The notes under the pieces were generated by a model that ran no database searches, was not told the DNA's origin, and worked only from the letters and a program-made list of their open reading frames with translations. Shown here one piece after another: positions 6,147 to 13,814 of a stretch of 26,189 nt of DNA (position 1 is its first letter; every line of letters starts with the position of its first letter). A program made the position numbers and the translations under genes. The stretch is from an uncultured Candidatus Melainabacteria bacterium (GTDB taxonomy: Bacteria > Cyanobacteriota > Vampirovibrionia > Gastranaerophilales > Gastranaerophilaceae): NCBI GenBank assembly GCA_934773085.1, contig CAKVMU010000003.1, positions 1 to 26,189 of the forward strand. Reading direction: 5' to 3'.

Positions 6147-7106
6147 TTACGCTCGTGCGGTCTTTTCCAACTCTGATACAAAATAATCAATATTCTTTGC
6201 CCAACGGCTATTGCCGTTGGTTTCAGTTGCAGGACAATATTTCGCATTAACTTGATACAACTTAGTCAGCGGACGCCTAGAGTTTTGAGCGTAACCAACT
6301 TTTAAAAATCTTGCCATTTCCATTACGCAATCTGCAATAGAATTAAATTTTTGCCATTCCTTAGTGCCTTTTACTCTGACTCCACCAACATTATTGAGTC
6401 TGTATGCTTTAGAGTCTTTTCCGTGGTCAGTTTCAAATACTGCAATTGCGACAAGAACAGCTGCGCTTATTCCATGTTTATTTTGAGCATCAATAAATGC
6501 CTGACCTTTACCCTCAAGAGCGCCTTGACCTTTTAGATATTTATTTATATCTTCTGCAGTTCCTTCAAATGGTTTTGTAATATCCCTTGTGTAATTACCA
6601 TAAACCACCTTCAGTTCCTCATCCGACATTTTCCACCAATCTTGAACTTTTACATCACTCTTTTTTCCACTACTGTCGGATGTTTTTGTTTTTGTTTTTG
6701 TTTCGGACTTCGTTGCAGATGATGTTTTTTTATTTGGAGAGGACACTGACATGAATGAATCTCCCATGTAGCTATAGTCTGGGAACGTTGAATTTCCAAA
6801 TACAGTATTCGTCGAACCAAAGTTAATATCCGAAAAATTCGGCACTTTCACATTCGAAAAATCAAACATATTACCGCTAAAACTCAAATTCATAGGTGTA
6901 AACGACGGCATCGGCAACTGCGGAACATTCACCATCGGCTGTACATACCTGCTAAAACCGCCCATAAACAACGACGGAGTAAAGAACAGCGGAGCCTGAT
7001 TACAACACGGCATACCCCAACCACAGCATCCCATGCCCCATCCACCAAACATGGAATTAAAGGCACCGTGCGCAAATCCGTGTGTAAAACTATTCCAGAA
7101 ACTCAT
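6147..7106 (-). CDS. Glucosaminidase-domain (GH73-type) peptidoglycan hydrolase
   Basis: 319 residues. The C-terminal half (about 195-319) is a LytG/FlgJ-type N-acetylglucosaminidase domain: GKGQAFIDAQNKHGISAAVLVA, AVFETDHGK with the probable catalytic Glu225, LNNVGGVRVKGTKEW, then FNSIADCVMEMARFL. It should cleave glycan strands of peptidoglycan. The N-terminal 120 residues are low-complexity, rich in Phe, Gly, Met, Ser and Pro, with two CC pairs (residues 27-28 and 34-35). A Lys/Thr/Ser linker (126-150) follows. No standard signal peptide is visible, so the export route is unclear. AGGAG lies five bases before the ATG. It is divergent from ftsH and apparently monocistronic. Confidence 0.82.
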   Translation of the reverse strand: MSFWNSFTHGFAHGAFNSMFGGWGMGCCGWGMPCCNQAPLFFTPSLFMGGFSRYVQPMVNVPQLPMPSFTPMNLSFSGNMFDFSNVKVPNFSDINFGSTNTVFGNSTFPDYSYMGDSFMSVSSPNKKTSSATKSETKTKTKTSDSSGKKSDVKVQDWWKMSDEELKVVYGNYTRDITKPFEGTAEDINKYLKGQGALEGKGQAFIDAQNKHGISAAVLVAIAVFETDHGKDSKAYRLNNVGGVRVKGTKEWQKFNSIADCVMEMARFLKVGYAQNSRRPLTKLYQVNAKYCPATETNGNSRWAKNIDYFVSELEKTARA

Positions 7107-7222
7107 AATACTCCTGCGTTTATATAACTTATATATATAAAGTTATCTTCGTTCAGAAAATTGCCTTTTTTGTTAATAATTATTAAGCAACATCCTCAAA
7201 AGTCTTGAAGCATTTCCTGACA

Positions 7223-7251
7223 ATGACATAAACACGTTTTTCTGATATAAT
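7223..7251 (+). promoter_or_regulatory. Strong predicted ftsH promoter
   Basis: ATGACA (7223-7228), a 17-base spacer and TATAAT (7246-7251) with TG of an extended -10 at 7243-7244. The untranslated leader would be about 27 bases and contains AAGGGAG before the ATG. Confidence 0.7.
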
Positions 7252-7284
7252 GGGTTAGAAAATTTTGTAAGAAAAGGGAGAAAT

Positions 7285-9159
7285 ATGAATAAAAATCAGT
7301 CAATCGGAATGTACGTAATATTGGGCATTATGATATTGGCATTTGTGTCAATGTTGTTTTCCGGTCCAACTTCAAGCACAGAAGAGCTTTCTTATACAAC
7401 ATTTATGCAAAAGGTTGAAAACAAAGAAATAAAAAGTGTTGATATGGCTAAAGATTCACTGATTGCACTTCCTATTAAACAACCGGAAGCAAAACCTCAA
7501 ACGAATCCGCTATACGGGGAAGTAAAACCTCCAAAACTTCAATACAAAGTATCTTTTCCTGAAAACTCAGATATTGTAACAAAGCTTCAAGACAACAATG
7601 TTGAAATAAATGTAAAAAAGGCAAATGAATCCGGCTCAATGTTCGGTTTGGGCTCATCTTTAGTAACCATTTTGCTTGTCTTAGGTTTTATAATGCTTAT
7701 TATCAAATCAATTCAAGCGGGCGGCGCTCAAGCAATGTCTTTTGGTAAGAGCAGGGCAAAAATGCTTATGGATAACAAGGTTAAAACAACATTTGCAGAC
7801 GTTGCCGGCATTGACGAAGAGAAAAAAGAACTTGAAGAAATCGTTGATTTCCTAAAACACAGTGATAAATACGTAAAACTTGGTGCAAAAATTCCTAAAG
7901 GAGTTTTGCTTGTAGGTTCACCCGGTACAGGTAAAACTCTTATGGCAAAAGCCGTTGCAGGCGAAGCCGGCGTTCCGTTCTTCTCTATCAGCGGTTCAGA
8001 TTTCGTAGAAATGTTCGTAGGTGTTGGTGCATCACGTGTAAGAGACTTGTTTGAACAAGCAAAAAAACATCAACCTTGTATCGTATTTATCGATGAAATC
8101 GATGCAGTAGGTCGTCAAAGAGGCGCTGGTCTTGGAGGCGGACACGATGAGAGAGAACAAACTCTTAACCAATTGCTTGTTGAGATGGATGGGTTTGATG
8201 AAAATACTAATATAATAATACTTGCAGCAACAAACAGACCGGATATCCTTGATAACGCACTTCTTCGTCCGGGAAGATTTGACAGACAAATCGTTATCAA
8301 CAAACCGGATGTTTTGGGCAGAGAACAAATTTTGAACGTTCATGCAAAAAACAAACCTCTTGCTAAAGAAGTTGATATAAAAACTCTTGCTAAGCGTACT
8401 CCGGGATTCACCGGTGCTGATTTGCAAAACTTGTTAAATGAAGCAGCTTTGCTTGCAGCAAGACATAACAAATCCGAGATTGAAATGCCTGATTTGGAAG
8501 AAGCTATTGATAAAGTTATGGCAGGCCCAGAAAAGAAAAGCAGAATAATCTCTGACGAAGAAAAAGAAAATACCGCTTATCACGAAGTCGGACACGCACT
8601 TCTTGCTAAATTGCTTAAAAACTGTGACCCACTCCACAAAGTATCTATCATTCCACGTGGAATGGCATTGGGCATAACTCTTACTCTCCCTGAGAAAGAT
8701 CATTTGACAATGCGTAAAAACCAACTTCTGGACAGAATCACAATGATTCTTGGCGGAAGAGTTGCAGAAGAATTAATTTACGGCAAAGACAACGTAACTA
8801 CAGGCGCATCTAACGACTTGGAAAAAGTTTCCGCACTAGCAAGAAGCATGGTTACAACTTATGGTATGAGCGAGAAAATGGGTAATCTTGCCTACGGCAA
8901 AGAACAAGAACACGTATTTATGGGCAGAAATTTCGGCAACACAAGAGATTTTTCAGAAGAAATCGCAGCGGATATTGATAAAGAAGTTAAGAAAATTGTT
9001 GATAAACAATATGATTTGGCAATGAACCTTTTGAGTGAAAACAAAGATATGCTTGAATATATCGCTAAAACATTGCTTGATAAAGAAACTTTGGATGAAA
9101 AAGAATTTGAAGAATTAATGAACCAAGTCAGAAACGGAAGAGGTGAAAATAATGGATAG
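7285..9159 (+). CDS. ftsH: ATP-dependent zinc metalloprotease FtsH
   Basis: Membrane-anchored AAA+ protease that degrades misassembled membrane proteins and regulators. 624 residues in normal order: membrane helix (about 8-27), extracytoplasmic segment, second helix (about 126-145), AAA module with Walker A GSPGTGKT (211-218), Walker [10 protein letters not shown] (265-273) and second region of homology RPGRFDR (328-334), then the zinc protease motif HEVGH (433-437). All key residues are present. The start has AAGGGAGAAAT just upstream. It heads a three-gene operon: the next ORF starts inside its last codons and a PAP2 gene follows, so FtsH may be co-expressed with two membrane proteins. Confidence 0.98.
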   Translation: MNKNQSIGMYVILGIMILAFVSMLFSGPTSSTEELSYTTFMQKVENKEIKSVDMAKDSLIALPIKQPEAKPQTNPLYGEVKPPKLQYKVSFPENSDIVTKLQDNNVEINVKKANESGSMFGLGSSLVTILLVLGFIMLIIKSIQAGGAQAMSFGKSRAKMLMDNKVKTTFADVAGIDEEKKELEEIVDFLKHSDKYVKLGAKIPKGVLLVGSPGTGKTLMAKAVAGEAGVPFFSISGSDFVEMFVGVGASRVRDLFEQAKKHQPCIVFIDEIDAVGRQRGAGLGGGHDEREQTLNQLLVEMDGFDENTNIIILAATNRPDILDNALLRPGRFDRQIVINKPDVLGREQILNVHAKNKPLAKEVDIKTLAKRTPGFTGADLQNLLNEAALLAARHNKSEIEMPDLEEAIDKVMAGPEKKSRIISDEEKENTAYHEVGHALLAKLLKNCDPLHKVSIIPRGMALGITLTLPEKDHLTMRKNQLLDRITMILGGRVAEELIYGKDNVTTGASNDLEKVSALARSMVTTYGMSEKMGNLAYGKEQEHVFMGRNFGNTRDFSEEIAADIDKEVKKIVDKQYDLAMNLLSENKDMLEYIAKTLLDKETLDEKEFEELMNQVRNGRGENNG

Positions 9160-9652
9160 AGATGACATGATTTTGCAGGAGTACAAACTGTACACTGAAC
9201 AAAAAGAAAACTTTATTGACAGGAATTTCAGAACAAACAGATTTTATATGGTTTCGTTCTTGGTTGTAATTCTTGCTATGATTTTCACAAGTAACGTAGT
9301 GTTTATGGAAAGAATTTCTTCAGCTTTATTATTCTCACTTATCGGGATTTCTGTATGTGCTCTTTGGTGGATGAACGTTGATTCTTACAACACTTTGATT
9401 AAAATTAAGTTTGCAAATGTTATCGAAAAAATTGAAGAAAAACTTCCAGTAAAACCGTTTACAGAAGAATACAAAGGCATTGAAGAATTCAGAGATAAAA
9501 AGGTATTTATGTTTTCTGATATTCAAAAATTGATTGCAGTAATCGGAGCATTGTTCTTTTTCGCTGTGTTCGTAAGCGAGGCATCTCCTATTGTTGTAAA
9601 GATTTTCGAAAAAATTGTTTCTGTACTCGGGACTGTAAAAGGTGGTATATAG
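9152..9652 (+). CDS. RipA-like small membrane protein
   Basis: 166 residues. The architecture is: N-terminal soluble helix EYKLYTEQKENFIDRNFRTNRF, two close membrane helices (about 30-47 and 53-70), a conserved-looking CALWWMNVDSYNTLIKIKFANVIEKIEEKLP segment, and a third hydrophobic helix (about 126-145). This matches the pattern I know as the RipA family octameric membrane proteins, whose biochemical role is not settled. The ATG at 9152 is preferred over the in-frame GTG at 9143 because AGAGG sits eight bases before the ATG. It overlaps the end of ftsH by eight bases, so it is translationally coupled to it. Family call is from pattern memory. Confidence 0.6.
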   Translation: MDRDDMILQEYKLYTEQKENFIDRNFRTNRFYMVSFLVVILAMIFTSNVVFMERISSALLFSLIGISVCALWWMNVDSYNTLIKIKFANVIEKIEEKLPVKPFTEEYKGIEEFRDKKVFMFSDIQKLIAVIGALFFFAVFVSEASPIVVKIFEKIVSVLGTVKGGI

Positions 9653-9653
9653 A

Positions 9654-10271
9654 ATGAGCGCAAGAAGTAACGGAGTTGTTGCAAACTGGAATTATGTAAC
9701 CATATCAATAATCGTGGTAACTGTTCTTACGGTAATGGTTTTGTATATGCCTGGATTAAGAGAGTTTGATATAGGTGTATTAAGCTCCATTAGACGGTTT
9801 TTGGCGCCTTATCCGAGTTATATTCCGGCTTTTGTGACAGAATTCGGTAGAGCTAACCATATGCTTTGGCCACAAATCGCAGCTTGCTCCACGCTTGTTT
9901 CACACCAAAAATACCTCAAAGCATTTTTGTTAGTGTTTTTCACCCAAGGAGCATTTTTTATAACCGATTTGCTCAAAAATTTTGTCTGCAGAGAAAGACC
10001 TTGTGTTTACCCTGGATATAGCTTTCCTTCCGGTCACTCTTCAACCACAATGTGTTTTTATGGAATTGTAATTTACTTAATTCTGCACTACACAAGAAAT
10101 GAATTTTGGAGATACTTCTTGGCAGTATTTTTCGGAATCTTCATATTCCTTGTAGCTCTTTCAAGACTTTGGATTGGCGTTCTTTTCTTGACTGATGTCA
10201 TCGCAGGGTTATTCCTCGGATTTATGTTAGTAAACCTTTACATAATCCTTGTAAAAGCTTTTAAAGCATAG
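9654..10271 (+). CDS. PAP2-superfamily membrane protein lacking the nucleophilic histidine
   Basis: 205 residues with several membrane helices. PAP2 enzymes remove phosphate from lipid phosphates such as phosphatidate or undecaprenyl diphosphate. Motif 1 is intact (K108-NFVCRE-R115-P116), and motif 2 is intact (PSGHS with His128). Motif 3 should read SRxxxxxHxxxD but reads S170-R-L-W-I-G-V-Leu177-F-L-T-Asp181. The missing His is the residue that forms the phospho-enzyme, so activity is doubtful. The codon is CTT, one base from CAT. ATG 9654 is preferred to the GTG at 9642 because AAAGGTGG precedes it at good spacing. It follows the RipA-like gene by one base, and its end overlaps the convergent polymerase gene by 11 bases. 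Confidence 0.85.
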   Translation: MSARSNGVVANWNYVTISIIVVTVLTVMVLYMPGLREFDIGVLSSIRRFLAPYPSYIPAFVTEFGRANHMLWPQIAACSTLVSHQKYLKAFLLVFFTQGAFFITDLLKNFVCRERPCVYPGYSFPSGHSSTTMCFYGIVIYLILHYTRNEFWRYFLAVFFGIFIFLVALSRLWIGVLFLTDVIAGLFLGFMLVNLYIILVKAFKA

Positions 10272-11484
10272 GTTTCCCTTTTGTAAGAAAATCCTGTTTA
10301 TATGGAACATCTTTATTTGTAAAACCTGTTTTAACAATATTTCGTCCGAATTTAGCTTCAAGTTTATCCAAACTTTTAGCTAAATTCTCATTCTTTTCCC
10401 GCTTAGCACCGTCGCTAAAAAGTTGCAATTGTTCGTTAGAGCTTGGCGAAAGATTCTCAAGCACAATTCCCACACTCCGATACAAAATATTTTTGCAATA
10501 CATTTTTTCCAACTCGGGGAATGCAGCTTCAGAGACCTCAAATTCAAAATTTACTGGTTGTTTAAGCGACACTTTGGAATACAAAACTCTAAAATCTTTG
10601 GTTTTAAGAATTACCCCAACAGTGGAACACTTGCAATCAGATTTTCGTAGCTTTCTGCAAGCAGCATGAATATGCACCATAAGTTCGTTTTTCAAATACG
10701 TCAAATCAGACGTAAATTCAGGAAAAGACTTCGTATCGCTAATAGATTTTGGAGCAGAAACTTCATTCGTAACCTTATTTATAAGATTCCCCAAAAGCTC
10801 ATATTTTAACTCCAAACCATTTTTGCCAAAACGACTTTTTAGCCATATGTCATTTTTCTGAACATAATCATATGCCGTATAAATACCATGCCCACGGAGT
10901 TTCGGTTCCAACCGTCTGCCAATCCCCCAAATTTCGCCAATCTCAGTTTGCTTTAAAAGTCGTGTAATCCCGCATTTTCCTGCAATACATATATGTTCTT
11001 CCATAGTCTTAGATTTATCGGAAGCTAATTTTGCAAGAGCCTTTGTTCTGCTAACCCCAATGGATACAGGAATTTTTGTTTCCTTTAAAATCACTTCCCG
11101 CAAATGTTTCGCCAACTGAAAATAATTCATTTTGTAAAGTTTAGCAAGTCCGGTAACATCCACAAACGCTTCATCAATAGAATAAACTTCGACTGTCGGG
11201 CTAAAATCCTTTAATAGCGCCATAATTTCGGAAGAAATAATCGCATAATTATAATGATTCGCATTGATATACGTACAGTCCGGAAACTGTTCTCTTGCCA
11301 TAAACAAAGGCTGTCCCATAGGAATTCCCATCTGTTTTGCCTCACGTGAACGTGCTATAACGCATCCTCTGTCACCTGATACAACACAAACCGCAATTCC
11401 GTTCAATTCCGGATTCAAACGTCTTTCGCAGGATACGAAAAAGCTGTCACAATCTATTAAAGCTATGTATTTTTGCTCTTGCAT
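10261..11484 (-). CDS. umuC: Y-family DNA polymerase, UmuC type
   Basis: 407 residues. Translesion polymerase that copies past damaged bases. The N-terminal catalytic region has DCDSFFVSCER with metal ligand D11, then SGDRGCVIARSREAKQMGIPMG (about 36-57) and YSIDEAF with D104 and E105. The helix-hairpin region (IGEIWGIGRRLEPKLRGHGI) and little-finger domain follow. QLQLF at about 352-356 is a perfect-looking sliding-clamp binding motif. The chosen ATG has AGGA five bases upstream and matches where relatives start; an ATG at 11523 (adding 13 residues) is possible. No umuD is adjacent. The predicted promoter is at 11545-11573 with a palindrome overlapping it, suggesting repression, perhaps damage-inducible. 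Confidence 0.9.
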   Translation of the reverse strand: MQEQKYIALIDCDSFFVSCERRLNPELNGIAVCVVSGDRGCVIARSREAKQMGIPMGQPLFMAREQFPDCTYINANHYNYAIISSEIMALLKDFSPTVEVYSIDEAFVDVTGLAKLYKMNYFQLAKHLREVILKETKIPVSIGVSRTKALAKLASDKSKTMEEHICIAGKCGITRLLKQTEIGEIWGIGRRLEPKLRGHGIYTAYDYVQKNDIWLKSRFGKNGLELKYELLGNLINKVTNEVSAPKSISDTKSFPEFTSDLTYLKNELMVHIHAACRKLRKSDCKCSTVGVILKTKDFRVLYSKVSLKQPVNFEFEVSEAAFPELEKMYCKNILYRSVGIVLENLSPSSNEQLQLFSDGAKREKNENLAKSLDKLEAKFGRNIVKTGFTNKDVPYKQDFLTKGKPML

Positions 11485-11535
11485 AATCTTCCTGTCATTC
11501 CAGTGTTTATCTAAGTCTATCATCAATTCTATACT

Positions 11536-11573
11536 CCCTGCAACAGGGTATATTTATTTAATGAATTCGTCAA
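11536..11573 (-). promoter_or_regulatory. Predicted umuC promoter with overlapping palindrome
   Basis: Minus-strand TTGACG (11568-11573), a 17-base spacer and TACCCT (11545-11550). The perfect palindrome CCCTG-TTG-CAGGG (11536-11548) overlaps the -10 and the start site, a position expected for a repressor operator. It does not match the E. coli or B. subtilis LexA boxes. Confidence 0.45.
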
Positions 11574-11690
11574 AAAGTATGTTCTAAGCTTCAATTACTT
11601 AAGTAAAAGTTAACCTTAAAGGGAAAAATCCTATAAAAGAAATTGAAAAAGCCGTTGTCCGCTGGGGTATCTCTGCTGTTTTGACAGTCC

Positions 11691-11724
11691 TAAAATAATG
11701 GTCGGATTTGAAAATCCGACCATT
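11691..11724 (-). terminator. Terminator after the small secreted protein gene
   Basis: Thirteen-bp near-perfect inverted repeat (11697-11709 with 11712-11724) followed on the minus strand by ATTTTA. It lies directly after the stop codon of the gene at 11728. Confidence 0.65.
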
Positions 11725-11727
11725 ACT

Positions 11728-12090
11728 CTAAAATCTAATAAAAACACCTGTTGAAAATCCTGCCGGCGGCGGAGGAGGTGGGCAAGGACGATAGTAAAAA
11801 TCGTCACACCAACCTAATCTATAATCGCAGTAAGGATAGCCCCAATAGCTACGCCTGGCCAACACCCCGCCAACTATCGCACCACCTCTGTGGTAATGCG
11901 GTGGGGGTGGCGGTCCCCATTGACGTCCTCCTCGAGGCGGACGATGTCCATAATTCGGACCTGCTACAACCATTTGTCCGCCGTGATGTCCACCATGCGG
12001 TCCTCCGGGGCCACCCATCGGAGCTGCGTTTACGGGTGCAGCTAAAGACAAAATTCCAATCAAACCAAGAACAGATAAAACTTTTTTCAT
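11728..12090 (-). CDS. Small secreted Gly/Pro/His-rich protein
   Basis: 120 residues, function unknown. A clear signal peptide MKKVLSVLGLIGILSLAAPVNA with cleavage near residue 22 is followed by a Gly/His-rich run (GGPGGPHGGHHGG), Pro-rich tracts (PPPPPHYHRGG and CPPPPPP), and an aromatic/Cys segment (YWGYPYCDYRLGWCDDFYYRPC). The chain ends in VFIRF, with a terminal Phe as in some outer-membrane proteins. His-rich segments could bind metal, but this is inference. A strong GGAGGTG ribosome binding site lies five bases before the ATG, and a terminator follows the stop, so the gene is real and monocistronic. Codon use is GC-richer than neighbouring genes because of the Gly/Pro content. The opposite strand is also open here but lacks these signals. 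Confidence 0.8.
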   Translation of the reverse strand: MKKVLSVLGLIGILSLAAPVNAAPMGGPGGPHGGHHGGQMVVAGPNYGHRPPRGGRQWGPPPPPHYHRGGAIVGGVLARRSYWGYPYCDYRLGWCDDFYYRPCPPPPPPAGFSTGVFIRF

Positions 12091-12142
12091 ACAGACACCT
12101 CCGTTTCTTATTCTGTTAACGATTTGTATTCAAATTTTGTTC

Positions 12143-12178
12143 AAAAATTGAGGGGCGCAACTAAAGTTGCGCCCCTCA
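12143..12178 (-). terminator. Terminator after pepA
   Basis: Fourteen-bp perfect stem (12149-12162 with 12165-12178, GC-rich) followed on the minus strand by AATTTTT. Confidence 0.75.
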
Positions 12179-12198
12179 AATCAAATATCTAAAAACAA

Positions 12199-13599
12199 TT
12201 ACTGTTCCAAAATATAGTTCAATAATGTTCTTACACCGGCACCGGAAGCACCTTTAATAAGTTCTTTTTGTGGCTTATCAAGGAATGCAACGCCAGCAAT
12301 ATCGATATGTGCCCACTTAACATCCTTAACAAATTTCTGCAAGAACACTCCGGCTGTAGATGCACCGCCCCAACGGGAACCGGTATTTTTCATATCAGCA
12401 ATATCACTCTTTAAACTGTCAAAATATTCATCCCAAAGCGGAAGTTGCCAGTATTTTTCACCGTTTCTTTCCGCTGTTGAAATAAGATTTTTAACAAGTT
12501 CATCGTCATTACCCATAATACCTGCTGCATTTGAGCCAAGAGCCACCATGCAAGCACCGGTCAATGTTGCAAGGTCAATAACTTCGTCCACACCCAGTTC
12601 ACATGCGTAACAAAGTGCATCCGCCAATGTCAAACGACCTTCTGCATCTGTATTATCAACTTCGATTGTCTTACCGTTTTTCGCAATAAGAATATCACCC
12701 GGTTTATAAGCGTTACACCCAGGCATATTTTCACAGGCAGCGATTATACCGTGAACCTCGACTTGCGGATGGAACTCTCTGATTATACTCATAATACCTA
12801 AAACACAAGCCGCAGCAGACATATCGTCTTTCATTGTTAACATTGAAGAAGCAGGTTTAATATCCAATCCGCCGCTATCAAAAGTTATGCCCTTACCAAT
12901 AATCGCAATACGTTTTTTCGGATTATCAACCTGATATTTCATGTGAATAAATTTTGGCTCTTGAGCACTACCTCTTGCGACTGCAAGAAACGCACCCATA
13001 CCCATTTTTTCGCATTCTTCTCTGTCATAAATCTTTGTATCCAAACCTAAATCACAAGCAATTGATGCGAGTTCTGACGGGGTTGCAAATTGAGCAGGCT
13101 CATTTGCAAGATTTCTTGCAAACGCCATTGCTGCTGCAACTTTTTCCGCACGTCTTACAGCTTCTTCGTTAGCTTGAACATACACTTCCTGAACATGTTT
13201 TTCCTTCTTTTCTGTTCTGTATTTGTCAAAAACATAGTCTGCAATATGAACACCCATAGCAAATTCTTTTGAATAATCAAATTCAACACCATCAAGCGCA
13301 AATGCTACAGTTTTAGCTTCTATTTGCATAGCTTTTTTGATTGATTTGGCAACAGCTTCTCTCAATTTATTTGAGTTGAATTCAGACTTTTTACCAAAAC
13401 CGATGACAAGAACTTTTCTTGCTTTTTCCTGACCGTAAGTCGGTAACAAATACGTTTGATTGAATTTACCTTTAAATCCATCTTGTTGCAAAGCGTACGT
13501 ATTAGCAAGATTACTTGTTGTATTTTCGCCTTCAAACATGTTAACTACAAGCAGGTCACAATCAACCTCTCTTGTGTTATCAACCACTTTGATTTCCAT
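12199..13599 (-). CDS. pepA: Leucyl aminopeptidase (M17 family)
   Basis: Cytoplasmic two-metal aminopeptidase that removes N-terminal residues in peptide turnover; some relatives also bind DNA. 466 residues, normal length. The N-terminal macro-like domain covers about 1-150. The catalytic domain carries IGKGITFDSGGLDIKP (active-site Lys and metal Asp), MKDDMSAAA, and VDNTDAEGRLTLADAL, the M17 signature. C-terminal LPLWDEYFDSLKSDIADMKN and GASTAGVFLQKF are typical. The start is the ATG at 13599, with AAGGAG six bases upstream, rather than an upstream in-frame ATG seven codons earlier. It follows tRNA-Val on the same strand, separated by a terminator hairpin. Confidence 0.96.
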   Translation of the reverse strand: MEIKVVDNTREVDCDLLVVNMFEGENTTSNLANTYALQQDGFKGKFNQTYLLPTYGQEKARKVLVIGFGKKSEFNSNKLREAVAKSIKKAMQIEAKTVAFALDGVEFDYSKEFAMGVHIADYVFDKYRTEKKEKHVQEVYVQANEEAVRRAEKVAAAMAFARNLANEPAQFATPSELASIACDLGLDTKIYDREECEKMGMGAFLAVARGSAQEPKFIHMKYQVDNPKKRIAIIGKGITFDSGGLDIKPASSMLTMKDDMSAAACVLGIMSIIREFHPQVEVHGIIAACENMPGCNAYKPGDILIAKNGKTIEVDNTDAEGRLTLADALCYACELGVDEVIDLATLTGACMVALGSNAAGIMGNDDELVKNLISTAERNGEKYWQLPLWDEYFDSLKSDIADMKNTGSRWGGASTAGVFLQKFVKDVKWAHIDIAGVAFLDKPQKELIKGASGAGVRTLLNYILEQ

Positions 13600-13623
13600 A
13601 TAAAGCTCCTTTCTCTTCATAAT

Positions 13624-13656
13624 AAAAAAGGAAGTAACAGAGTCACTTCCTTTTTT
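13624..13656 (-). terminator. Terminator between tRNA-Val and pepA, symmetric
   Basis: Stem GGAAGTAAC/GTCACTTCC (13630-13638 with 13642-13650, one G-U pair) flanked by A6 and T6, so it can work on both strands. On the minus strand it would end the tRNA transcript just after its CCA. Confidence 0.75.
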
Positions 13657-13657
13657 A

Positions 13658-13733
13658 TGGTGGGCGTTAGAAGACTCGAACTTCTGACCCTCTCCTTGTA
13701 AGGGAGACGCTCTACCAACTGAGCTAAACGCCC
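13658..13733 (-). tRNA. tRNA-Val (anticodon TAC)
   Basis: 76 bases including an encoded CCA. The acceptor stem GGGCGTT pairs with AACGCCC, the D-arm is TAGCTCAGTTGGTAGAGC, and the anticodon stem TCTCC/GGAGA closes the loop CTTACAA with anticodon TAC at positions 34-36. The T-arm is AGAAG-TTCGAGT-CTTCT and the discriminator base is A. All stems pair. It reads GTA and, by wobble, other GTN codons. Confidence 0.97.
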
Positions 13734-13814
13734 TTATTCTAGGTTTGTTGCGGAACTCATTCCGTCAACAGAGTCAATAATATCGTAAACATATTTCGAT
13801 GTCAAATACTTGTT

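Noticed and set aside
7118..7145. AT-rich near-palindrome upstream of the glucosaminidase gene
   Set aside because: Simple TATATA sequence in AT-rich DNA; no clear operator or promoter assignment.
8032..8427. 131-codon frame antisense to ftsH
   Set aside because: Lies wholly inside the conserved AAA module of ftsH; no protein-like motifs.
11751..12119. Plus-strand 122-codon frame opposite the secreted protein gene
   Set aside because: The minus-strand frame has a signal peptide, strong ribosome binding site and terminator; the plus frame has none and is a shadow of Gly/Pro codons.
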